A DNA stretch of 64,000 bases, from contig NZ_FNBD01000012.1 of NCBI RefSeq assembly GCF_900102165.1, positions 1-64,000 of the forward strand, given 5' to 3'. This document shows positions 8,106 to 16,109 of this stretch, piece by piece. The notes below the pieces were generated by a model. That model worked only from the letters and a program-made list of their open reading frames with translations. It did not search any database and was not told the DNA's origin. This DNA is from Cellulophaga baltica (GTDB lineage Bacteria > Bacteroidota > Bacteroidia > Flavobacteriales > Flavobacteriaceae). Position 1 is the stretch's first letter; every line of letters begins with the position of its first letter. Position numbers and translations under genes: made by a program.

Positions 8106-9245
8106 TAGGACTCATTCTTTAGCGCTTTAAACTGATTGGGAGTATATCCTGTATGCTTTTTAAAGGCAGTATAAAAGGTAGATTTAGATTTAAAGCCAGC
8201 CTCTAAACCAATGGGCAACAATGCTATACTTATCAAAGTCTGAATCTAGTAGCATTTGTTTGGCATCGCTAATGCGATAATCGTTAATTAAAGAACTGAA
8301 ATTGGAATGAACAGAAGCACTAATTAATTGCGAAAGATAGCCAGGACTTACGTTTAATTTTTTGGCAATCAGGTCCCTACTTAATTCCGGATTTCTATAT
8401 AATTTCTCAACCGTCATTAGTGCCGTAAATTCCTGAAAATAGTTGTTTTGAGGTTCAAAATAAGGTTTGGAATTCTTAGTAGCGCTAACGTCCTTAGGTA
8501 CTAGTTCTGGAGGTTTGCGTAATTCATGTATTTCTGATTTATCTTGAGAGAGTTTTAATTGTAGTAGTCCCCTGAATATGAGCCAATACACATAGAAGGA
8601 AACTCCCAACCACACAGGGTAGGTAATGTCACTATGTGCAATAGGGTATAGATCATCGGGAATAAAAGTATTAATCACCCAAATGAACAATAGGCCAGCA
8701 TTAAATGCCCATATATTTTTCAGCCATTTTTTTTTATCAGGACTAATGGCACTTCTCTTAATAATAAAAAAGGAAATAGTGATTAATGTTGTATTGAATA
8801 GAATAGACGTATAAAATTTGGTTTCATATACCAGTCGGTAATAGTTGGTAATCAAGTCCCATTCTAGAAGCTGAAAATCTAATTGAACATCAATAATAGT
8901 ATATAAGAGCCAGAAGAAGAAAAACGGTACGGTAAGTATCCATATTTTTTCGCTCTTCGCATAGCTGTTTTTTGTAGATTTTAAAAAGTAAATCAGCATG
9001 GGAATATAAAAGAGAAAAAGCCATGGGATATCATCTCCAAAATAATCAATGAAATAGTATTTGTCATCAAAATCTTTAGCGACCAAAAGTTCTACCACGC
9101 CAATATAGGATAACAAAAAAGTACTGTACGCTAGATATTTATTTGCTTTAACGCGGAAGGTTTTCTGAGTTAAAAGAACTACGGCGAAAAGCAGACCTTG
9201 AGTTAAGCTTACAAAAACTAGAATTTCTAGTGCATTTAAATTCAT
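8106..9245 (-). pseudogene. Membrane-anchored AraC-type regulator, frameshifted in second HTH
   Basis: The N-terminal ~230 residues form about seven membrane helices (LEILVFVSLTQGLLFAVVLL onward), followed by a cytoplasmic AraC-type domain (YLSQLISASVHSNFSSLIND). As written, the frame runs to [11 protein letters not shown] and stops at 8190. Removing one C from the GGG/CCC at 8213-8215 restores [20 protein letters not shown] and then [19 protein letters not shown] with a stop at 8106, which is exactly the conserved second helix-turn-helix. So one extra base destroys half of the DNA-binding domain: a real loss-of-function mutation or an indel error. The receptor-like N-terminus suggests control by a membrane signal; the barrel and S41 genes downstream are plausible targets. 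Confidence 0.85.
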
Positions 9246-9299
9246 TCCGAGGTGGTAAATTTTTTATACTTCTTTTAGTGTTTACTTCTGTAATAAAAA

Positions 9300-9665
9300 T
9301 TAAAACCCTAAGTGCATGGTTGCGATGACTATCACAAAGAAAAGTCCAAAAAAGAAAAGTAACAAACCCAAGAAAAGGGCAATAAATGAGGGGATATCTA
9401 TTCTTTTAAAACCACTATAATAATAGCTATAAATACTTATGACAATGAGTGCAACTATTTGACAGGGTAAATCAAAAAGAACAGCTTCAGCAAAGTTAAA
9501 CCCGAAATAAAAGAGAAGCGCAAGTACAATTACAGGTAGGGATATATAAAGACTGGCTTTGAAAATAGAATTTCTTATTCTCGGATGAGAATAATAGGTG
9601 GTTACAACAACTATTGTAATTCCTAACAAGATACAAGTAAAACCAATATAATGCGCTATTTCCAT
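9300..9665 (-). CDS. Small four-helix membrane protein
   Basis: 121 aa, almost entirely hydrophobic: helices near residues 5-25, 38-58, 62-82 and 92-116 (FIALFLGLLLFFFGLFFVIV). The short loops contain SHPRIRN and YYSGFKRID. No family recognised. It precedes the AraC-type regulator on the same strand with a 54-bp gap, so they may share a transcript. Confidence 0.6.
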   Translation of the reverse strand: MEIAHYIGFTCILLGITIVVVTTYYSHPRIRNSIFKASLYISLPVIVLALLFYFGFNFAEAVLFDLPCQIVALIVISIYSYYYSGFKRIDIPSFIALFLGLLLFFFGLFFVIVIATMHLGF

Positions 9666-9704
9666 TTTTGAGGTATTGTCTTTATTATATAATTTAACGA
9701 ATCT

Positions 9705-10376
9705 CTAAAAGGTATTGCTATTTGCTTGGTTATCAAATTTTATTTCTCTAAAAGCTTCAGGATCCCTTTCTGCAAAAGGTTGAGGCGCAAGATGCGCATG
9801 CCCTTCGTCATACATAGTTCCCGTGTCTTTTTTTATCTTGTACCAAGACTCTTGTATTTCAGAAACCACACGAACAGCATAATGATCTTCTTTCTCACGG
9901 ATAATGAGGGAACCTTCAAAATTCGTAAGGTCAGACGCATTTAAATTAGGGATGGCTTCCACAACAAAAGCGATATGTTCCGTAGCCGTTGCTGTTTCTT
10001 GGTATATAGGAATAGCGGTGGTAGGTCTAAAATCTTCAGGATTTGCAATGGTATTAGAAAATTGCGCGCCCGTCATAAGATGAATACCCATTGTATATTT
10101 AAAGATTGAATTTTGTGGCAAGTAGAGCACGGGGTTTGAAAAAACTACATACACTTCTCTACCATTGGTTTGTACGCTAGTTGAAGAAAAATTAGTTAAA
10201 CTAGCTTTTTTATCTAAAGCTGTTAATGCCTGTTGGATGATAGCATCTTTCCCTAAATTCACCAGTTTTCTCACCTCTTTATTCATTTTTGCTTTTTCTT
10301 TTTTAGGGGATTGGGCATTGCAATAGGAAAAAAATACAAGGAGTGGAATTAATAAATGGACCGTATATTTTTTCAT
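9705..10376 (-). CDS. Secreted hypothetical protein
   Basis: 223 aa. Signal peptide MKKYTVHLLIPLLVFFSYCNAQS with likely cleavage after NAQ; a Cys precedes the site but the context FSYC is a poor lipobox. The mature part is basic at first (PKKEKAKMNKEVRKLV) and then mixed alpha/beta (YVVFSNPVLYLPQNSIFKY, LTNFEGSLIIREKEDHYAVR). No family recognised. First of the minus-strand series of small exported proteins between 9.7 and 16 kb. Confidence 0.65.
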   Translation of the reverse strand: MKKYTVHLLIPLLVFFSYCNAQSPKKEKAKMNKEVRKLVNLGKDAIIQQALTALDKKASLTNFSSTSVQTNGREVYVVFSNPVLYLPQNSIFKYTMGIHLMTGAQFSNTIANPEDFRPTTAIPIYQETATATEHIAFVVEAIPNLNASDLTNFEGSLIIREKEDHYAVRVVSEIQESWYKIKKDTGTMYDEGHAHLAPQPFAERDPEAFREIKFDNQANSNTF

Positions 10377-10435
10377 GAGTTGTTTTTAAGAGCTAGATGC
10401 TATGATTTGAACGCTAACGTATAAAAGTAAGTATA

Positions 10436-10672
10436 TTAAGCATCATACAGTTTAAAATAAGCAATCAATCCAAACTTTCGCTCCGGACCCATGGTAATAA
10501 ATTCCTCCATTTCAGTTTTAGTAACCGTACCATCTCTATTAAAATCTGAAGCACTTAAAGGACCATGGGGCCCAGGACTTCTAGGTCCGTCTTTTAATCT
10601 GTTATCTTGATTTTTACAACCAAAAAAGGATAGGATAAGAAGTCCGAATACTATATTTTTCAATCTGCTCAT
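10436..10672 (-). CDS. Minimal EF-hand lipoprotein
   Basis: 78 aa. The N-terminus MSRLKNIVFGLLILSFFGCK is a lipoprotein signal (Cys at residue 19). After a Pro/Gly-rich linker (GPRSPGPHGPLSASD) comes one canonical 12-residue EF-hand loop, DFNRDGTVTKTE, with D1, N3, D5, V8 and E12 in place, flanked by a helix EMEEFITM. EF-hands usually come in pairs; a single loop suggests dimerisation or a calcium-sensing tether at the membrane. Function unknown. Confidence 0.7.
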   Translation of the reverse strand: MSRLKNIVFGLLILSFFGCKNQDNRLKDGPRSPGPHGPLSASDFNRDGTVTKTEMEEFITMGPERKFGLIAYFKLYDA

Positions 10673-10695
10673 TTTAGTGATTCGTTTATAAATTA

Positions 10696-10902
10696 TTATT
10701 TTTTTCGAAAAGATTGTACTAATATATACAGCGCGATTAACACCGAAGGGATCAATACAAAAACTCCGGGAAGGAGTAGCAATTTAATAAGATAGCCGTC
10801 TCCAGAACAAGCTCTGTTCCCCTTTAGAAGTAGTGTGCTTGAAAAAATAATACAAGTGATGGCTAATGTGAATAGCAACCAACTTATCCATCTATTTTTC
10901 AT
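10696..10902 (-). CDS. Small two-helix membrane protein
   Basis: 68 aa with two hydrophobic helices (WLLFTLAITCIIFSSTLLL and KLLLLPGVFVLIPSVLIALYIL) and a basic C-terminus (SFRKK). The loop between them (KGNRACSGDGY) carries a Cys. No family recognised. Sits 23 bp upstream of the EF-hand lipoprotein gene, suggesting cotranscription. Confidence 0.55.
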   Translation of the reverse strand: MKNRWISWLLFTLAITCIIFSSTLLLKGNRACSGDGYLIKLLLLPGVFVLIPSVLIALYILVQSFRKK

Positions 10903-11046
10903 ACTTATGTTTGGATTCCTAGCCTCTCATACCCGGAACGAATGTACTATTAAAGATAGCGCTAAAAAAACAATTACGTTTCCAATGGGGTGTTAGAGTA
11001 ACCCGAAAGTAAAGTGTCCATGCCCTTTTAATTTTGTATTGATGAA

Positions 11047-11538
11047 TTAATGTAAGCTAATGACTTTAGTTATTTTCCATACATTGTTGGTGTGCTGCCA
11101 CATGATTATAAATTTACTGGATACAGCAACCGCATTGGGCTCCTGCTTATTAAAAAAGGTATGGTATCCTATTTCAACAGCACCATAATCTTTTATTGGA
11201 TATACTTCTATACTGCCTTTTACTAGCGTTCTGGTGACCTTATCGCAAATATTCTTTTCCGTACCATCAATAATTTCCTCCTTGGAGGTCATCAAACCTC
11301 CTTTGTCATGATAAAATTCAATATTGTCCGAATATATAGAAGCTTGTTTTTCTAAATCACAGTGGTTATAGGCATCAAAAAAGTTAGCATCTAATGCTGC
11401 AATAGTTTTATGCAATGCGGCGTCTACGGGAGAATATTTAGGAATAGTATCGGAGTTGCCTTCTATTTTGGTGGCTTTGCAAGACAAAAGTATGAGTAGG
11501 GGTAGTGCCATACTCAAGAAAAATTTGGATGTGCTCAT
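11047..11538 (-). CDS. NTF2-like (DUF4440/SnoaL-type) lipoprotein
   Basis: 163 aa. MSTSKFFLSMALPLLILLSCK is a lipoprotein signal (LLSC). The rest has the NTF2-like cone fold pattern: ALDANFFDAYNHCDLEKQAS, IYSDNIEFYHDKGGLMTSKEE, then strands ending WKITKVISLH, as in nuclear-transport-factor-2-like DUF4440 proteins. Such domains bind small molecules or act as enzymes of varied kind; here the role is unknown. Located in the envelope, either periplasmic or on the outer membrane. Confidence 0.75.
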   Translation of the reverse strand: MSTSKFFLSMALPLLILLSCKATKIEGNSDTIPKYSPVDAALHKTIAALDANFFDAYNHCDLEKQASIYSDNIEFYHDKGGLMTSKEEIIDGTEKNICDKVTRTLVKGSIEVYPIKDYGAVEIGYHTFFNKQEPNAVAVSSKFIIMWQHTNNVWKITKVISLH

Positions 11539-11615
11539 AATTGGTCTTATTTTTTTAAAGACGAATTAAAAGTATAGTTGTTACAGTAGTCCTTAATTAT
11601 ATGCTGTTCATAGGA

Positions 11616-12695
11616 TTATAGTGCACTCTTTTTTTCTAGGGCTTCCCAAAACCCTAAGGGTTCTGGGTTGGCCGATTTGACTAATCTTACGGTAATAAAA
11701 CTACCTTGTTCATCATTACCCGAAACAAATAAAAAGCATTTCCAATCATTAGAAAGCTCAAATTGATGGTCTGCTCCGCCGTATTCCTCAATAATTATAT
11801 TCTCGGGGCTTAGTAGAATAACTTCGGTGAGTAATTCGGTAAAGACCGATTTGTACCGCGTGTGTTCTTTTAAAAAGCTAATATGTTCTAACCATTCATT
11901 TTTAATGGCTGAGGTATTGCTCTCAAGAGCACTTTGAAAAGGAATGGTATGAGAAAAATAGAGATTGATGTCTTCACAGCCCATTATACTTGCATTATAG
12001 TGTGTATTGTCTTTCAAATACAGTTGTTCTGTTTGCTCTGTATTAAAAAAATCGTCCATGGAACTTCTTCTTTTTACCTCCAGATCTAAATCATTTTTGA
12101 AAACATCCTTGTTCATTTCTGCTATAGGACATTTTGTATAGTTTTTTTCTAATATATTTTGGCCTTCTAAGTAGAATTCTAGTGGTAGCTGTTTTTGGTT
12201 GTCATAAGTTACCTTTTGAAAACCATAACCATGAGGGTTCTGCTCATAGGTAGCATAGATTCTTCCATTGGTAACACGGTCTATGCTTAAAAGAGCATAA
12301 GACATTTTACCACCCCCGAAGAGGGAATAGCTTTCTATTATGTTTTTCTCGTTATCAAGAGTTACTATTTCAAAGCTATATCCAAAGGCATTACCGCCAC
12401 CACCTAAACCTTCATCGGTAATCTGGATGATGAGGTCGTTAATTCCATCTCCATTAAAATCAGAGATCCATTCAAGGTCCCAAGAACTAGAAATACAGGA
12501 TAATGCATAACTGTTGGTATTATCATAGACGCAATTACCTTTTTGCACCAAACTTTCATCATCTAAATAATTACTTTCAAGGTACTGTTGAACCAGTTGT
12601 TCTGAAATTCTAGTAAATTCTACGGTGCCTAAATGCTGAGAATAAATACTGGATGATAGCAAACACAATACCAGTAAGAGGTAAAAGTTTTTCAT
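11616..12695 (-). CDS. Secreted protein with FG-GAP-like N-terminal motif
   Basis: 359 aa with signal peptide MKNFYLLLVLCLLSSSIYSQ. At about residues 75-95 it has DFNGDGINDLIIQITDEG, the calcium-binding loop typical of FG-GAP/VCBS repeats, here as a single copy. The remainder shows no domain I recognise; two Cys-containing stretches (NYTKCPIAEMNK, IMGCEDINLYF) may form disulfides. The same kind of loop appears in the secreted gene at 14286-14951. Confidence 0.6.
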   Translation of the reverse strand: MKNFYLLLVLCLLSSSIYSQHLGTVEFTRISEQLVQQYLESNYLDDESLVQKGNCVYDNTNSYALSCISSSWDLEWISDFNGDGINDLIIQITDEGLGGGGNAFGYSFEIVTLDNEKNIIESYSLFGGGKMSYALLSIDRVTNGRIYATYEQNPHGYGFQKVTYDNQKQLPLEFYLEGQNILEKNYTKCPIAEMNKDVFKNDLDLEVKRRSSMDDFFNTEQTEQLYLKDNTHYNASIMGCEDINLYFSHTIPFQSALESNTSAIKNEWLEHISFLKEHTRYKSVFTELLTEVILLSPENIIIEEYGGADHQFELSNDWKCFLFVSGNDEQGSFITVRLVKSANPEPLGFWEALEKKSAL

Positions 12696-12734
12696 GGTGA
12701 TAGATTACTTTGGTTAGAAGCTAAGAGTCCGTTC

Positions 12735-13205
12735 TTAATTTATTCGCTTATAGATTTCAATATTATGAAAAACGGTATCGTTATGACTATAGGTATTTAC
12801 TTGTTTGTATGAGTTTTTAGTACGTTCTATAGGGATGATATAGGTGTTAATATCACTTTTCATAGAATACGACATAGAGGTCAATACTTCTGTGATGGTG
12901 TCATTTTTAAACGTGTAAGTTCCATACCCATGCCATTCAGAGGCATCTTCAGCTGGGCTCGTATTCCAAATAACATAGCCATCAAGATAAATTTTGTGCT
13001 GTACTTTTGAGGTGTCTGTAATAAGTGTATCCCCATTGGCAAGATGATAGAAATGACTCAATTCCCAAACTCCTTCAATAGGATCTACATCTACAGGTGG
13101 TGCTATTTCTTTGTCTTTAATAGGGGTATTACAGGAAGTACATAGTAAAAATGTTCCTGCGAAAGTAAAAAGAATATAATTCTTGAAAGTGTTTTTTTTG
13201 GTCAT
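12735..13205 (-). CDS. Lipocalin-like lipoprotein
   Basis: 156 aa. A basic start MTKKNTFKNY leads to a hydrophobic core and CTSCN, a plausible lipoprotein cleavage site. The mature part reads as a small beta barrel beginning IEGVWELSHF and continuing in strands (YLDGYVIWNTS, HGYGTYTFKNDTITEV), the pattern of lipocalin-like DUF families of Bacteroidota. Ligand unknown. Confidence 0.6.
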   Translation of the reverse strand: MTKKNTFKNYILFTFAGTFLLCTSCNTPIKDKEIAPPVDVDPIEGVWELSHFYHLANGDTLITDTSKVQHKIYLDGYVIWNTSPAEDASEWHGYGTYTFKNDTITEVLTSMSYSMKSDINTYIIPIERTKNSYKQVNTYSHNDTVFHNIEIYKRIN

Positions 13206-13300
13206 GTTTAGTAGATTAGATACATAAGAAAAAATTAAGGTTTTTCTTACAGAATGAATATAGGGTAAATTTTCGATAAATGGTAAGTATCTTTAGGTAA

Positions 13301-14104
13301 TCATAATACAGGGACACGTACTTCTTTTGATGTTACTTGTATGGTCTTCGTGTCATAAATAGGTTTTCCAAAAATATCATAGGTCCCGCTAAGATATTTG
13401 AACTCAATTTCCATTTGAACGGGTGCAATATGTATAAACCCTTTCTTTTTTGGCTTTAATACGTCTTGTTGCCAGGTGGTGGCCCTGAATTCTCTATTTT
13501 TATAGGTGATATTTTTAACCGCTAACTTTTCAATTTCAATACGATCCGAAGTACAATTGGTATATGAAGGTTTGGTGGCTAATTTCCAATCTATAATTCC
13601 AACATCGGGTGAAACATACACTTTATGGGAGACGATAAGAGAATCTTGCACTCCAATTCTTTCTTCTGATACCGTAGCCAACATATAAATATTTTCATGT
13701 GGGGCAGTAGGTATACTCGTACTATTAACCGCTTTACTAACTGTTATTGTAATGGGCACTGTCTGATACGTTTTTTCCTTAATGGTAATTTGGGCAGCCC
13801 CAATGGAAAAAGTACCTAAAGCTTTCGGAGTAATAATATAACTATAGACCGTTTCTAAAGTCTCCACTCCATTTACAATTGTCGTATTCATAGCCCGTAT
13901 GGGGCCTCCAACTACTTTAAAATTTTCAAATTCAGGAGGTGTAAATGAACTGATATTCTTCTCTTGATCCATAGAAAAATCAACCCGTAAATGTTGATCT
14001 AGACCTATAATTTTTTTAGCTACTTTAGCTGTAAATTTTACTTGTGCGCCTATGGTTGTAGAACAGAGTATAGCTAGTAGCAGTATAAAATTGAGGAATT
14101 TCAT
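13301..14104 (-). CDS. BatD-type protein, short form
   Basis: 267 aa with signal peptide MKFLNFILLLAILCSTTIGAQ. The mature part is the N-terminal Ig-like pair of BatD (aerotolerance protein): VAKKIIGLDQHLRVDFSM, FTPPEFENFKVVGGP, YSYIITPKALGTFSIGAA, and a second domain ending IQVTSKEVRVPVL. Full BatD proteins are roughly twice as long and carry a membrane helix; this copy ends after the second domain, and no batA/B/C genes are near. After the TGA the same frame continues LPKDTYHLSK for about 20 codons, so a small truncation is possible. A stand-alone secreted BatD-like protein is the simplest reading. Confidence 0.75.
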   Translation of the reverse strand: MKFLNFILLLAILCSTTIGAQVKFTAKVAKKIIGLDQHLRVDFSMDQEKNISSFTPPEFENFKVVGGPIRAMNTTIVNGVETLETVYSYIITPKALGTFSIGAAQITIKEKTYQTVPITITVSKAVNSTSIPTAPHENIYMLATVSEERIGVQDSLIVSHKVYVSPDVGIIDWKLATKPSYTNCTSDRIEIEKLAVKNITYKNREFRATTWQQDVLKPKKKGFIHIAPVQMEIEFKYLSGTYDIFGKPIYDTKTIQVTSKEVRVPVL

Positions 14105-14285
14105 TTATATTCTTTAAATTTTTTTTTCTGAATTAAGCGGTTCTGTAATCCATTATGTGTTATGTATTAGAAGTATACAATTAGGATAAGAAAACTGAAT
14201 TAAGAAAGGATATTATAGAAATTAGGTTTAAGTATTTGTCTATAGAAAAAAATAGTACTAAGAATTAAACTCTATATAAATGCTT

Positions 14286-14951
14286 TTAGTATTCCAAACC
14301 CATATCAAAGTCTTCAAAGTGTTCAATTTCAGAGAGCTTAAATAACCGATCTTGTTCAAATTTCACCCCAGTCTCGTCAAAAATTTCATCACCCCCTTCA
14401 GAATCTTGATTGGTATTTACTCTTGTTAGTTTCTTCTTGGTCAAAAAATTAATACTAGTTTCTCGATCTATAATCGGGCCATGATTACTGCTAGCATCAT
14501 ACCCAATAAGTTTAAATTCCGACTCTTGAAATCTAAAAATGTACCTCCAATAGCCGTATCTACCATGCGCAAAATGGATTATAAGATTAGATCTTTCTAC
14601 TTCGATCCAAAGCTCTGGGGCGTAATAAACTCCACCATCTTCATTTTCAGAATAAAAGCAATCATAGTTTTTATCTGCTACTTCATAACTGCCGTTATTT
14701 TTAAGGAGTACAATTATTCCTCTTCTATTACGGTCTACTTCTTGATCAAATCTATTGATGACTACATTTTTTTCATCCGTTCCTTTAATGATAAGAATAC
14801 AATCTTCTTCTCCGTCTTTATTTACGTCACCATAATACGTCTCCGATAACACATAGCTTTCAGGAACAAAATTAGCGGTATTGGTAGGTTGTGCATGAAC
14901 ATTATACATTCCTAAAGCATACAAGAGGGCAATTCCTAGAATTTTTTTCAT
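14286..14951 (-). CDS. Secreted protein with FG-GAP-like motif
   Basis: 221 aa. Signal peptide MKKILGIALLYALGMYNVHAQ. Near residue 40 it has YYGDVNKDGEEDCILIIKG, a calcium-loop motif of the FG-GAP type, followed by strand-rich sequence (GIIVLLKNNGSYEV, WIEVERSNLIIHFAHGRYGYWRY, FRFQESEFKLIGYD). This layout is common among uncharacterised Bacteroidota secreted proteins. It is not obviously homologous over its length to the other FG-GAP-like gene at 11616-12695. Confidence 0.6.
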   Translation of the reverse strand: MKKILGIALLYALGMYNVHAQPTNTANFVPESYVLSETYYGDVNKDGEEDCILIIKGTDEKNVVINRFDQEVDRNRRGIIVLLKNNGSYEVADKNYDCFYSENEDGGVYYAPELWIEVERSNLIIHFAHGRYGYWRYIFRFQESEFKLIGYDASSNHGPIIDRETSINFLTKKKLTRVNTNQDSEGGDEIFDETGVKFEQDRLFKLSEIEHFEDFDMGLEY

Positions 14952-15126
14952 GTGATATTTTTTATCCGTTTAATGAGGCATAAGATCATATCCGCTTTAT
15001 TCCGAAGAAATTTTAGTGGTTATGAAGAAAGAAATTACTACTATAACTAGATTTTAATAAATTAGTATACACTCAATCAGAGTCGCTCATAAAGCCGCGA
15101 TAACCATTCCTAAGTTCGCAATAAAG

Positions 15127-16047
15127 CTAGTCTAGACTATAGCTATATTTCGTAAGGATAGAATTAGCGGTATTCATTTTTTGAATGGGAAAGTTTTCCG
15201 CATCATATTCATAAGAAAAAGTTTGATCTTCTAAATCACCAAGGGTATAATTTTCGACAGTAAACTTGGTAAGGTTATTTGTGTTCTTCCAGAGATTATG
15301 CTCATCTGTAATTAAAAATTCCCATCCTCCAATAACATTTAAATAGTTTAAAATCGTAGCTAAATTTAATGATTCTAAAGTTTTTAGAGGATTGCGTTTA
15401 TCGTCATAAGCATACTCAAAAATGGAAGTATCATTCAGAATTTTTTTTGTGAGGTTTTCATTAACATACTCAAATTGTATAGAAATGCCTTCCTGGGAAA
15501 ATTTTGAAATAGTACCGTCACTGTTCACAACGATAGTTCTATCCCGTGTTCCAAGTACATCTTTGAAAAGTATGGTTTGGTCGGTATACACTAAATCATA
15601 CTTTTGATACACTTCTCCTTCATAGGTAGATGCTATATGATGAATAGTACTGCCATCATATTCAACAACGGTCTCCGTTATATTTTTAGCTTGGGTCTCT
15701 TTTTCAGTACTGGTAAATTTTAATTTTGTAATTTTTTTTTCATCAGGGGTGATATCGATCTGCAAAGAATTGGCAGCTGTTATATTCCAAGATGATAATT
15801 CCGCGTTGCTATTGTGGAGGAATAAATTATTTTCATCAGTAAAATCAAAAGAGTTATTTGCTGTTGATGAATTTATATTGGAGGTTATTTCAACTAATTT
15901 TATTGATCCTGCCTCTTTTGGTTCTGTGGCGACTTCTATTTCTCCTTCTGCGGCCCCAATGGTTTGTAAAACCTCCTCTGAAAGATTAACCTTGTTACAT
16001 GAAATTAGAAGAAAAAGAGCGGTAAAAATTAAAGAATAGTGTTTCAT
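15127..16047 (-). CDS. Lipoprotein with YD/RHS-like repeats
   Basis: 306 aa. MKHYSLIFTALFLLISCNK is a lipoprotein signal (LISC). The mature part is made of beta-strand repeats with YD-like motifs (TVVEYDGSTIHHI, FEYAYDDKRNPLK, FSYEYDAENFPIQKM, TKYSYSLD), as in RHS-like or DUF4595-type surface lipoproteins. There is no toxin C-terminus, and the protein is far too short for a real RHS toxin. Probably surface- or periplasm-exposed. Confidence 0.65.
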   Translation of the reverse strand: MKHYSLIFTALFLLISCNKVNLSEEVLQTIGAAEGEIEVATEPKEAGSIKLVEITSNINSSTANNSFDFTDENNLFLHNSNAELSSWNITAANSLQIDITPDEKKITKLKFTSTEKETQAKNITETVVEYDGSTIHHIASTYEGEVYQKYDLVYTDQTILFKDVLGTRDRTIVVNSDGTISKFSQEGISIQFEYVNENLTKKILNDTSIFEYAYDDKRNPLKTLESLNLATILNYLNVIGGWEFLITDEHNLWKNTNNLTKFTVENYTLGDLEDQTFSYEYDAENFPIQKMNTANSILTKYSYSLD

Positions 16048-16109
16048 TGTTTGGTTTAAATAAGTAAAGAATTAGTTTGATAGCGTAGTTCTGATAAAAA
16101 GCAAACCAT

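Noticed and set aside
15127-16047. RHS toxin gene
   Set aside because: The YD-like repeats are few, the protein is only 306 aa with a lipoprotein signal, and no toxin or immunity part follows.
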